Positions 11,421 through 24,700 of a stretch of 64,000 nucleotides of DNA are shown here, in pieces. A program made the translations under genes and the position numbers. Where the stretch lies: positions 21,362,640 through 21,426,639 of the forward strand of contig NC_058342.1 in assembly GCF_905475395.1 (NCBI RefSeq), in the 5' to 3' direction. Origin of the DNA: Chrysoperla carnea (taxonomy: Eukaryota; Arthropoda; Insecta; Neuroptera; Chrysopidae). Every line of letters starts with the position of its first letter. The first letter of the stretch is position 1. The notes beneath the pieces were generated by a model that was not told the DNA's origin, made no database searches, and saw only the letters and a program-made list of their open reading frames with translations.

Positions 11421-12113
11421 TTTTCTTAAGAATTTGATGAAATGATAATAAACAGATTTCTGGAAAAACAAAAACATAAATGTAATCTGATTAATTACAA
11501 AATTTAATTTATTTCCATCTTTTTAAAGTACAAACAATCTACTGGAAAGTTTACGATGTTCACATGGCAATAATTCCATAACCGCAACATATACACGAGC
11601 ATTTTTTTTTACTCTCAAATAGCGTTATTAATGTTTTAAAGGTGCATAAGCTGCTTCTAAATTGCTCTATATGCGCTTTGTTCGGGGGTGCGCAACTTTG
11701 GCGACCTCTGGCGCGAGAACAACAAGTCATAGTAAACAATTGTTTAGACTACCTCAAATTTGGACTAACTTTTCAGTAAATTGTTTAATATATGACTTAC
11801 GCAAAAAACGCATGGGATCTTTTTTGAAGGGAATTTTATTCTCTACAAAAATTCTCTCAGCACATTTTTCGCGAAAATCAATAGTTATTGCAAAAAACCA
11901 ACTAACCCCTTTTAACCAAGATGGCGGCCTTCTCCCAAGGGGTAGCATCTCGCCTGTCCAAATTTAAACTTATCTTTCACAATCCTAATCGTAACCAAAA
12001 AATCGGACTTCCCCCCAAAAATGCGATTTACTATATAGAATTTCAGCTAAAACTACTGTAATATGTGTTTGATAAAATCAATTTACCACTCCATCGCTAT
12101 CCCTTATATCCCC
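11421..12113. other. Intergenic DNA, nothing recognised
   Basis: No supported gene. The overlapping frames on both strands around 11660-11967 have no known motif and look like chance frames in a locally less AT-rich stretch. Confidence 0.35.
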
Positions 12114-12628
12114 AGGTTGGCTGATAAGTCCCCGGTCTGACACATAGATGGCGTCGCTAGTATTAAATGCATATTATTTTTATATAGTACCAACCTTCAA
12201 ATGATTCGTGTCAAAATTTGACGTCTGTAAGTCAATTAGTTTGTGAGATAGAGCGTCTTTTGTGAAGCAACTTTTGTTATTGTGAAAAAAATGGAAAAAA
12301 TGGAATTTCGTGTTTTGATAAAATACTGTTTTCTGAAGGGAAAAAATACAGAGTCCGGAAACTCATTATCAAGCCAAGTTTTTGCTTCCACTGTATTTTT
12401 TCCCTTCAGAAAACAGTATTTTATCAAAACACGAAATTCCTTTTTTTCCATTTTTTTCACAATAACAAAAGTTGCTTCACAAAAGACGCTCTATCTCACA
12501 AACTAATTGACTTACAGACGTCAAATTTTGACACGAATCATTTGAAGGTTGGTACTATATAAAAATAATATGCATTTAATACTAGCGACGCCATCTATGT
12601 GTCAGACCGGGGACTTATCAGCCAACCT
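12114..12628. mobile_element. Foldback (palindromic) mariner element
   Basis: A near-perfect inverted repeat: 238-nt arms at 12114-12351 and 12391-12628 with a 39-nt centre. Each arm starts with GGTTGGCTGATAAGTCCCCG, which I recognise as a cecropia-type mariner terminal repeat, followed by 5' UTR and the first codons of transposase (EFRVLIKYCFLKGKNT). The minus-strand copy reads about 13 codons further, through VEAKTWLDNEFPDS, then turns back into the antisense of the other arm. So two mariner 5' ends face each other; no complete transposase exists. The right end is followed by TA, the expected target dinucleotide; the left has CA. A transcript would fold into a long hairpin. Confidence 0.9.
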
Positions 12629-12655
12629 ATTATACTGAAATCTATAGTAGTTAAA

Positions 12656-13171
12656 TCCCTATCACTATATATTATAAATGTGAAAATAAGGATGTTTGTT
12701 TGTTACGCTTTCACTCCAAAACTTGCGAATGGTTTTTAATGAAACTGTACAGCAATATAGCTCATACATCAGAATAACACATGAGCTATAAATTATAAAG
12801 ATATAGATATTTAATATACAAAAAATTAAATTTAATTTGACATTTACTATTTTTAATTTTTACAGAAATCTTTAATTTATGGTTCAAAATAATGATCACA
12901 GATGGAGCAGAATGATCATCATTTTGAACCATAAATTAAAGATTTCTGTAAAAATTTAAACGATTCATGACCACCTTTTCTGATATACTCAACGAATTAT
13001 GACTATTTTACAATTTAAAAAATTGAAAACTCTGCATATCTTTTAGCTGCGTAAAACAATCCCTTCAAGTATTATAGGAGGGGGATACGTGAGATCAAGA
13101 TAGGCGGAGGCTATAAAGCAGTGGTTTTTACTTTTAAGCCCAGTGAAGTGGGCGGGCGGGTACAAGGCTAG
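12656..13171 (+). mobile_element. Helitron-like non-autonomous element, complete ends
   Basis: Starts with TC after an A (12655) and ends CTAG before a T (13172), as expected for Helitron insertion between A and T. A small hairpin (CCCA, six-base loop, TGGG) lies just before the CTAG end. An internal stem-loop of about 40-bp arms spans roughly 12862-12955 (ACAGAAATCTTTAATTTATGG and its complement). The right end lies 68 bp from the dynein stop codon, so the dynein 3' UTR probably runs into it in antisense. Confidence 0.8.
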
Positions 13172-13239
13172 TAAATAATAAAGCAATAATAATAAGAATA
13201 ACAGCACGATACATGAATATATTTAATATATTTATCAAT

Positions 13240-15713
13240 TTATTTAATATCACATAGTAAAGCTACACCTCTCAATGTCCAATGTCTTGGATTATGATCC
13301 GTTTCAAAATCAATAGATCCAACATATTTTTGATCCGTACGTTGTGGCTTCCGGTATATAGGGCATTCATACAATTTTGGATCTTTACCAGCTGTCGTAT
13401 TTATTGCGTAAATATATATGACTGGCATTTGTTCATATAGTACCTAAATGAAAAATACTTAATTATTAGCAAATCCTTGGTGGATTTTCAATAGTGGCAG
13501 ATCTCATGTGAGGCTAGTTTTTTATACTCCGCTCTCTATTGAAGCGGAAACGTTTCTCTGTACGAATTAAGGTTTTTATTTATTAATATTATTGACTCAT
13601 GTGAGGGCACTCGACTTTTACCATATGGTGAATCAATAATATTAGCCGTGTCAGGCCAGCCTTGCGGCCCGCTTTACGCAGCCAATATTACTGGGTCAAT
13701 ATATGGTAAAATTTGGGGTTAATATTGATCTACTAACGTATTGAAACAATAATATTAATGGAAAAAATATTGAAGAAAATTAAAATGATTCAAATTTCAT
13801 TGGAAAGTCCCTAATATATTTAGCGTTGGCATGGTTACACTTTGCTCTTTTTTTCAATGGAATCTGTCCCTGTCCAAATCACGATTTTAATTAATGTTAT
13901 TAAGTAGAAAAAAAGTTTTTTCAAATTTTCATGTATGGTCCAAGCTTAAAAAAGGTTAATGTACCTTAGGTTTGCTCTCAATTAGTTTTGACGAACGACG
14001 ATCTAATCCAGCCCCTTCCAAAAATAAGCCATAAACATATACACCTTCATTAGGCGATTCCTTAACATCTTCTTTATTTTGTCGTGTTATTACATTCTGT
14101 AAAACAACTGAATCCAACGCCCATCCTTTATGTGCTCTTGTTACTTCCTATAAAGAGTTACTTGTTATTGTTATAAATACTTTAGAAAATATATTGTTAT
14201 TAATACTTGTCTCATTGCAGTTAAAAATCCTTGTGGATTAAAAAAACCTGTCATCCAAAATGCTTTTGGTCTACCATTTAGACACCAAATACGAAATTGT
14301 GCATCTCTTTCTAATAATTCTGTATACCAAAATCCGAGCGTGGCCGACTCCCAAGATATCTATATTAAAGAAAAAATACAGTTAAGGATGTACGAGCACA
14401 AAGAAAATTTAAAAAAAAGTTTCATACAAAAATGGTTCAAAGCGCCCACGAATTTTTAATCAAAAAATTTTCTCCCAAAAGTTGACGCCTTTAACACTCT
14501 TAATATTATCGAATTGGTTTAGTATGAAATTGGAATCAATGAAGCTACCTACAAATTTTCAACTCATCATCTTTTATAGTTTTTGAGAAAAAAGAAACTA
14601 AATTTTTGCCCGTATTTGGACTCTCAGGGAAAACAAAGTTATTTACGAAAAAATGTTTCAAACAAATTTTAATTTTTTATATCAAACTTTTTTACATTTA
14701 AACTTTTGTTCTATCTCTTCTGGTTTACAAGATGGGTCCTACGGATCCAAGACCAAATGGACTTTTGAACTTATACTCACTCACTTTTTATGCCCTGAGC
14801 ACGATATAAACAGATTTCAGTTCGATATCTCTTTTCGTTTGTGAGTTATTGTGTTGATGGGCAGGCAAACGGAAATAGACTAATTAGGTTAATTTTACGA
14901 ATATCTAAATCAAAATTTTGTTTCTAGCATCAATATATCTAAGCGTTACAAACTTGGGACTAGATTTAGTATACTTTGATATATTTCATATATAGGGTAA
15001 AGAAATTAAATAAAATCATTTCTAAAAATAAGTGTTTAGGAAAAGGGCCCCCATAAGATGAAAGGGGGCAAAAAGAAATAGTACAAAAATTAATTTTTGG
15101 GTAAACGATTTCCACCAGTATAAATCCGGACTACAGTTTCTGTGAAACTCCAAAATTTAACTCTAAGCCCACGCCTGTTTTCCGATAAATTTATGGTTAA
15201 ATATGTCTAATTTATAAATAAATAAATTTTGCGTTTTATCTCTATAAACCAACTTGCCCCCTATTTGTCATCTGCTGGCGACGCCCTTGAGAAATATATT
15301 TACCTTTTGCCATCTTGTAGGTATCCTAGCATCGTACATAGCATCCAATGATTCACGTAAATTTTGTGACATAACAATTGTGCCGTCAATAGCTAATTTT
15401 AATTGAGACAATGTACTGTGCACTTCATGTATAACACGCATTATACGGTCAATTTCTTGTCGTAAAAATATATTCATTGGTAATAAAGCTCCCATACGTT
15501 GCAAGGCATCTTTCACTTCAAAACTATTATATTGTTTCGGTAGTTTATGTAACATATCTTCAGCTAATTTATATACTATTGTTTCTCGTGTTTCAGCGAC
15601 TACAGGTTCTGCTTTTTCCTCTTCAGCATCACTATCATCATTTTTTGATTTAGATGAGCCTCCGCCTCCACCACCTTCCTTAGGTTGTACATTTAAAATC
15701 GTATCCAATATAC
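13240..15713 (-). CDS. DNAH5: Dynein exons 34-37: C-terminal domain and stop
   Basis: Exons: 34 15304-15713, 35 14207-14359, 36 13965-14147, 37 13240-13443 including TAA (residues 4529-4844). Exon 34 holds [15 protein letters not shown] and [19 protein letters not shown] but also a run of six Gly followed by a Ser/Lys/Asp/Glu-rich stretch (~4541-4568), longer than the short GGG-containing loop of human DNAH5. Exons 35-36 carry the typical [20 protein letters not shown] and [14 protein letters not shown] blocks. The end [11 protein letters not shown] is the family C-terminus. A possible ATTAAA poly(A) signal lies about 13 nt past the stop (13222-13227). Confidence 0.95.
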
Positions 15714-18700
15714 CTAATGCATCAATATTAGATTAAAAACGTTTATTTTTAGGAAAATAAGAAAAGCTTGCCCTTTTAGCATTTGACGAAGAAACCCTGA
15801 TAAAAAATCAGATTCATGAATCGGAAATTTCCAATTCAACCAATCGGAATGAATAGGATTCCATTATAAAAAAAACTTTCGATTCATTCCGATTCATTCC
15901 AATTAAAACCAACAAAAATTTAATTGAAATGAATCGGGTTTAATTGGACAATAATTTCCAATTCATTCCGATTGAATTCTTATATATGTTTCAAGTGCGA
16001 GTTTAGGATTCAATTTTGAAAATTTCACTTGTTTTCTGATACTTTTTGATAAAAATAAAAAATTCAATCTTCTAAACATGACAAGCATAGAAGCCGTCAA
16101 AATTCTAAAAATGTCAAATTATGAGGTTGTGAAATTGCAACGAAGTGATTGAACTTACCAATAATAATAATAATAATAATGGAGTTTAACCTCCGTTTCT
16201 CTGACATATGCCTATAACAGAGGCCACCTACATCCTCATTTGTTAATCTTTATTTATTTAACTACATCCGTATACATACAATTACATTTTTATGATCTGG
16301 GTGGAATCGGCTGCTTCGTTCTTATCCAAGCGACGACAATGTGATCAATTCTGCCGCCCCCATTAATTATAATTTGTTCACACTGCCCCAGCCTAGATTC
16401 GAACCCACAACCTCCCAGTCACGAGCCAAACGGTCAAAGACTAACGCCATAGACCGCTCGACTACTGAGCCGGTTACTAATTCCTATGCCGAATCCAAAA
16501 AGAGCAATTTTTTGCATTTATTCCTCTTAGTTACGCCAATTTCAAAGAACTTACCTTTTGCTGTATTTATTTGATATGTAATGTCAGCATTTGCATGCAA
16601 ACCAAATACTTCAGGTGTGTCCGTAGATGGTAACGAATTGATATACTCAACATAGGTATTCGCATTTCTTGATATGGGTACCTTATATCCCTTATAAAAT
16701 TCAAATCCATTACGTAACAATATATCACAAAACCAAACATGTGTGAAAGTGGTTAACAATCGCTTATCAAAATCATCCGTAACTCTTCCCCCGTATTGTA
16801 CTTCACCTAACATATAACATACAGTAGGCCATGATATTCCTTTTTTTGGATCCATATCATCTAAATGATTTTGTATAAATTGTACGCTCGCTGCAAAATC
16901 AGCTTGATTAAATTCGTATGGTATGTTCCAACCTAATGGACCAAATTTACGACGTTCTTGTACAACGGTGTGCAAGAATGCTACAGCGTATAGTAACGGA
17001 GGCCATTGGGGTTGTGTTGAATAGTCTAAGGTATCTTGGTTGATACTTTGGTATGTACGACGCAGGGAGGCTCGAATACCTTGCGGAGGTTCATTTGTGA
17101 ATTTTATAGACATTTGAAGTAGACCTATAGGGAATTGTTCATGTACCTGTAATAAAAAAATTATTCTTAATAAAATATTAACTCATACACTGAAAAAACT
17201 TCTTAATATCAACCGATATTAGTTTGTCTCAACCTCGTCGCGTTAGCAAATATGGCGAATGGGGCAACGAATGTGATACAATTACCGTACGGGGTTAAGT
17301 GGTGAAGTTGACACAACCGCATGAGTTGTTTGTATGAAAGTAATATAATGTCTAACTAATATTAAACATTGTTGTTTTGAAATGCAACATAATTTTAAAC
17401 AATCTTTTTTTTTTTTAATTGGTTCTACCACTTATAAATATTATAACAAAATGGTGATGTGATTGACACAACCGCACGAGCAGACCGAGACGACTTAGGT
17501 TATGTCTCTATTCTTGGAATAGAAATAAGGTTTATTTAAATAAAAAGTTAGATACCTGGACTTGAACCAGCGACTTATTAAGTGTTATTATTTTAGTGTC
17601 TTAAGTTCACCGCTGTACCAACTAGGCAACCGATGGTTAACATATTTTTATAAAAATATGTTATATATTATAAAAATTATCAATAAGTTTATTTCAAACT
17701 CTCTGTAAATTAATAACAAAAATCTTTATGAAGTGGAAACAATCGCATATTGGCAACCGCAAAATAAATACTACAGTTTTTGATGAAAAATCAGCCCTTC
17801 CAGGTCAAAATCGGCAAAATCTGAAATAAGGTTAAAATTTTCGAGGTTTTTCTTATTTTTCTCCATGATCCGGGTATCTAATGCAAGGTTCACCACCCTT
17901 TCATGTATAATTTGATTGAATCACTTATTTTACTGGTAAATTAATATATGATTGCACATACCTCTGTCGTTACCCACAAACGAAATGATTCATGAACAGT
18001 GCTAACATCAGCGTCCAATATTAAATTCATCGCTTCCGTACAAAATGGTAATGACAAATGTACATTTTGTAATAAAACCCAACCTCCGTTGACCAAACCA
18101 TCATCAATAAAACGTCGAGCGTGTACTTCTTGACCTTGACCCATGGACACAGCCCGTAATGGTATATCTTTTGCTTTGGCTAATGATGTTATTTGTGGCG
18201 ATGGATCGGAACCAATTGATAAAATACATATTAACGGTGTTTGGGCATCAGATTCGGACCATGTTGCTTCCAAATCCAGTATATTTGAATCACCATATTC
18301 AGTACCCAACGAATCAATTATATAATGGCGTGCTTGGGATAAAGTACGATCTGGACTCCATGATCGCACCTAAAATTATATAATCATATGCAATGAAACC
18401 CTGCTCACGTAAAGACTTAAAGAGTGAAGCAGAATAGTGTTCGATTTTAAAACGATTGTAAAAAAAATCCTACCAATTTTTCCAACTGATCTGTATTTTC
18501 CAAATGTTAATATTTTTGAAAGCACAGCTTTTGATAAAGAACAAATTTTTTTCGTAAACCTTATAATAAAAAAGGTTTCCATATGTAGCCAACTTAGCTA
18601 GATACCCTGTATATATTTTTGTATCCGGCTCTGTGATCGTGCGAGTTAAGGCGTCTTTAAAACGTTTGGCCACTGACTACAAGAACAAGAAAAAAAAAAG

Positions 18701-21700
18701 ATCCCACCGAAACAAGAAAAAAAAGAGATCCTACTGAATAAATTCCGATTGAAACTTATTCAAAATTTTGAATAGGAAATTTTAGGATTGAACGGTTTCG
18801 GTACGAACAATGGAAACGATTAGGAAATTTTTAACGCTTTAAAATTTTTAATCGATCTCAATCGGAATAGATAGAAAATATAATTTGTTATTATTTCTGA
18901 TTTTTCCAATTGATTGATTCATCGAAAATTTCCTTTTCATGACACTATCCTTACCAATAATAATCGACGAAAAACATCAAGTCTTGTATTATACGCGCAG
19001 GGTATATCGCATTCTTCAGGTTTCTCTTTTTCGTACCATGAGCGCCATTCTTTTTCATTTGTTTCAATTTTGTGTAAAATATCATTAAATATTTGCAATT
19101 TACTGATTTCAACCAAATTCAACCATGTAATATCCAATATCCATTTAAACGGTTTCGGTTGAACAGCATTTAAATCCAACGATGCACCACCTGTTTTAGT
19201 ATGACAAAGTTTTCCTTAAAGTTCTTATTTCGAGATATTATCAATTTAAATAAAAAAAATATGAGTGAAGGGGCAAAAATTTACACCCGGCTGAAATTTG
19301 ATAGGATTGTTCAAAAGACCATCATAAATGAAATCTAAAAAGTCCGAAGCATGGAAAAAATTTTCGGATTTTTAAATTAACCTAAAAAATACCACTCCAT
19401 GCATTTTGATTTGCAAGTTATCTGACTTGTTTCCTATTAAATTTTGCGTACAACAGGGCAGGGTTCTAGGTCCAACTCTCTTTTTGATTTATATCGCGGA
19501 CTTAATAGTCGACGGAAAAAGTACCATAGCTACTATATTATCCATAAATGTGGACCCAAATTTAGCTTCTCAAAGGCTACAAAATAGTATAAATAAAATA
19601 CAAAACTGGTTACGAAAGTGCCATATTCGAGTAAATGAAAAAAAATCCGTTCAAGTAACATACACTTTAAAACAGAGAAACTTGCCTAGCTGTAAAAATG
19701 AACAATGTCAGTTTTCCACAGCCAAACGAAGTAAAATACCTGGGATTTCACTTAGACAGAAGGCTAGCTTGGCACAAACACATCTGGTCTAAAATAAAAC
19801 AATTAAATTTAAAGTTCTCAAAACTTTACTGGCTGTTAGGCCATAAATCAAAGTTATCATTAGACAATAAAGTGCTAGTGTATAAAACAATTCTTAAACC
19901 AGTGTGGACTTATGGAATCCAACTATGGGAAACCGCTAGCAACAGTAACATTGAAATTCTTCAACGGTGTTAATCAAAAGTGCTACGGGCAACAAGTGGA
20001 TCTCTCTGGTATGTGCGTAATGGTGATATTCACCGTAGCCTCGAAGTGCCCGCAGTGCGTGAAGAAACTACGCGGCTCAGTGAAAGTTACTTGACTCGCC
20101 TTGAAAGGCACCCAAACGTTGAAGTAATCAGCTTCTTAGACAATAGTGAAAGACTAAATAGACAAAGTGTACTAGATTTAAGATTTGTACATAAATTCGA
20201 TTAGATTTATTCTAATATATTTGTTTTTTCGCCTGAAATTATTGTGGGTTTTATGAAGTTCTTTACCGAATAAATACTAACCTTTTATGAATACCATAAA
20301 CTCATTATGCGTTATTTTACCTCGTTGACAATCAATTTTCATTGCCAACATTAATGTAAATAACGACTTATGACGTTCGTACAATCCTCGTAACGTATAG
20401 CTCCATACTTCACGTGTTAAATATTTCAGTATAATATTTATTCGATCTTCAGTAATTGTTGTTTTTTCACTTTTGGTTATCGAATTATCGAATAATTGTA
20501 AAAATTGTTTTAATGAATTTTGATACATGACATTAACGTTAGACATTTCAACAATTAAAAAGTACAATATTGATCCTCGGGCAGCCACAGCACGAAATTC
20601 TTCACGCGCAATCATAATTTTTTTCTCTGTTACGGCAGAAATTTTTAATTTTTCATTGACTTCTTGCGATGTTGTTTTTGTCACTTGTAAAACAGTTATT
20701 AAAGTTTCATCGTCAACCAAAGAACCTATAAGAAGTTACCAATAATTTAAACTATACAAAATGATTGAAAATGAATAAAAGTAAAAATAGAAGATAATGA
20801 AAGAATAGTACAGAACTACTAGACACTGGATAGCTGAGTAAGTAATACACTTGCACTGCTCCGTAATATCTGAAGTTATTAGTTCGATTTGCGATCAGAT
20901 ATACAGATTAATGTCAAAATAAATAAGAGCTAATCTCCGTTTTTCAAGCCGTATTTGAAAAAAATTGAACTAAAAATACAAAATACGGTTGCATAAGTTG
21001 ATGGTTGAAAAATCAATTCAAAAATAGGCACCTGAAATCAATGCATTTCAATTTTTGCTGAGTATAGACATAGATCATACAGGTAATATCCCCCATAATC
21101 GCCACACTGAAGCAATTACGTTTCCAAATATAAATTTTGTTTTTGAAATTGCTCGATCGTTAAATTTTTCTAGCCCCCCCTCTTTTAGCTTACATAAGTA
21201 GAACCCCAAAACAAAATAATTTTTTTTTAAATTTAAGCCTCTTTATTTTTGATCTATTTCTTATACAACATTAAATGTCATAATTTACAAAAAAATTATC
21301 TTTTTCATTTTGAAAGTCTTTTGGACTCCCGAAAGGGAGAGGGAGGGGGTGCATAAAGGAGTTTATTAATAAAAAAATCTGAAATTTCGACTTTTTTAAA
21401 ATCTTTTAAATGTTATCGGATTTACTTTATGATATAAACCCCCTTCATCCCAATAGCACGGGGGTTAAAACTAAATAGTCCCGCTTTAAACCATATAGAC
21501 TATTTTTAGGATCATTTTCTGAAGCCAATACAAAAAACCGCAAGTCAATACACGTTCGTTTACTATAAAAATACTAGCAGCTTTGAATTGGTGTTTGGAG
21601 GCAAACAAAAATCAGCACACTTGCCCCGTCGTGTAGGTATAATATACAAAAATAATTCTCTCATTCGATAAGAGTGTGACTCGGATCTCCCATCGAGGTG

Positions 21701-24700
21701 TACTTTCCTTCAGATCTTACATTGATGTAAAAATATTAACCTTGAGTTGAGTTTAAACGTCCTAATAAATTCGATTCTAATTCTTTCATACTACGTTGAT
21801 TTTTTATAACTGATTCAAATAAAGCGACACGTTCTGCTTCTAAATCAGTTTTTTCCATTAAGATCACTCGTCCTAATAATTGGTCCTCTAGACCAATCAT
21901 TGTTACTGTAAAATCAATGATAGACGTCTTAGCGCTAATTTCTGGGGAATATGCAGGATTTGGTAATTTCGTAGTGATGTATAACATAAAACCAGGCATA
22001 ACATCACATTCTTTGTCACCAACAATTACTTTTTCAATTGAACCAGATTTAATAAAATTTTTCTCCAATACATTATCGATGACTGGATCTAATTCAATAT
22101 CAACATCTTCAATCAATAATGGTCGGCCTAATGATAAACTGTCTTCTAAATGGGTCCTATATTTAAAAAAAAAATATAATATACATAATGAAAAAATTAA
22201 TTATATATAGGATGTGTTCCGATATACACTGCGAGCACTGCCCAGTGCTCTTACTGGAGAGAAAATCTTTCCGATGTAGACTACAAGTGCACTGCCGCAG
22301 TACTCTAAGGAAATTAATGACGTCATTGAACGTCATACAGAACCACCATTTTAGTACTGCAAGCACTGGAGAGGTAAGTGCTTTGGTCACGTGATCAAAT
22401 TCAAATAGCGCCAGTTTCATAATATTTCACGTCAATCCCTATATATTATAAATGTGAAAGTAAGGATGTTTGTTTTTTTGTTTATTTGTTACGCATTCAC
22501 GCAAAAATTAGCGAATGGTTTTGAATGAAACTGTACAGAAATATAGCTCATACATCAGAATAACTGAATAAGAGATATAATTTATAAAGATATAAAAAAA
22601 ATAAATTTAATCTGACATTTAGTATTTTTAATTTTTACAGAAATCTTTAATTAATATAATATAGATCTACTCCATCTATAATCATCATTTTGAACCATAA
22701 ATTAAAGGTTTCTACAAAAATTTAAAATAGTAAATGTCAAACAATTCATAACCACCTTTTCTCATATAATCAATGAATTATGATTATTTTACAATTTTAA
22801 AAATTGAAAACTATGCATATCTTTTAGCTGCGTAAAACAATCCTTTCAAGTGTTATGGAAGGGGAATAACTGAGATCAAGAGATGTGGAGGCTATAAAGC
22901 GGTAAAGCTGTGGTGTTTACGTTTAAACCCAGTGAAGTGGGCGGGTATCAAGCTAGTTATTAATAAAAATAAATTATTCATTATAATTATAAAATGTTAA
23001 GTAAAATTGTTTTATTAATAAAATTTTAGGCATCCATGTTAAATGAAAATATAACATTTTAACTAAATAAAAATTCATATATTTTTGTTATAAGTAAAAA
23101 AAAATTTAACTTTTTCAGCTAATCGTGAATATATTATAAATATTCATAAAATGTTTAATTATAACAATATTCAAACAATAATTTATTTCGGTGAACAGGA
23201 ACTTTTTCATGAAAATTATTTTCGTTTGACAACGGTGTCCAAAAACGGAGTATCAGTATACTGAACTGCGTTCTGTTTTAACCAGTAATCAATAAAGCTG
23301 ACTAAAAAGGTACGGCTTTGCAGTATTCTAAATAAATGTCACATCTTACAGTGATCTCAGTGTATATTGGAACATACCCGTAATATTGATAAATTATAAA
23401 ATTATATTGGATGGACTCTTGAATCGATAATGAGAAAAACTTGGTAGGGAGTATTGGACTCAAAAGGGGATCATTTAGTTTTAATTTAAATTTGATCTCA
23501 AGTTTCAAGATATTACCCACCTAAAATATTTGTGATCCAGTGTTGTTATTTGTAAATTATTATTTAATTCCTTATTTTTAATCCACATCTTACCCTGACT
23601 TTGTGGATCAACTAATAATGGATATGATTTTGATTTGGTAACAATTAGCGCATTTTGTACAGATAATTCATCATTTGGTAATCCTTGTAATGTCCATTCT
23701 GATATTGTAGCACTCTCTACTAACATGTTAATTATATTTAAATTTAACGTATATGGTATTGCATGCTTGTTTAATAGCTTCATCCATGTTTGTATTAAAC
23801 TTGAACGGTATTGTTGATTGTATGGACCACAATATGATAAAAAACCATCCGCCAATAAAACGTCACCCACTAAACGTGTTAATTGTTTTTTATATTCTTT
23901 GCTTTGTTCGGTCCATCGTACCTGTATGGAGTTCATTGGCATTACATTAAATAGACTTAGGGTATGTTCCGTAATATTCCCCAGTATACTGGCCAGTGCT
24001 AATGAAGCCATAAAACGACGCCATACTGGTGAATCGTTCCGAAATATACTGGCCAGTGCGTGTATATATATTCTTAAATATATATTCTAATTGAATTCGT
24101 CAATTACGAGTAAATCTTTTTCAGACGCCATTATTCCTTCTTAATGAACAATAAATAAATAAATTTCTGGCACAAACACTCGGTGAACACATGTACACTA
24201 TAATGCCCGTTTTGCCAGTACAAAATGGCGTAGTATACCAGTACAATATGGCGTCGATTCCTGACGTCATGAGAACTGACCAGTATAGTGGTGAAACCGG
24301 CGTTCTTATTGGAACACCCATTATGAAAGGTATTACTTGAAAACGGCAAATTATTTGAAATATTTTTTACATTAAAATGACATGATTATTAGAAAATTTT
24401 ACCTTTTCACCACCTAGCCCATTTATTAACGCTGTTGCCGCATTCATTTTTCTTAAACATATGTTTGCAGCATCCATAAGGCGTTGTTTTTCTGACACAG
24501 CTGAATCATATTGCTGTTTCACTTCCAATAAAGCATCTTCTCGATCTTGTAATTCTCGTTCAGCTGCAGCCAAATCAGCCATGGCAACTTTTAAACGCGC
24601 TTCTTGTAACACCAAATTCGATTTTAACGGCAATACTTCTTTATTCACACTATGAAAGAAAGCCATAGCTTTCGTCCATGATAATAAACCAGCTACATCA

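Noticed and set aside
12236..12506. Two opposite 74-codon frames with identical starts
   Set aside because: They are the two arms of the mariner foldback, each reading the transposase N-terminus then the antisense of the other arm; not genes.
17553..17635. Candidate tRNA gene
   Set aside because: Boxes A and B are present but the acceptor stem does not pair, so I kept it only as a SINE or tRNA pseudogene.
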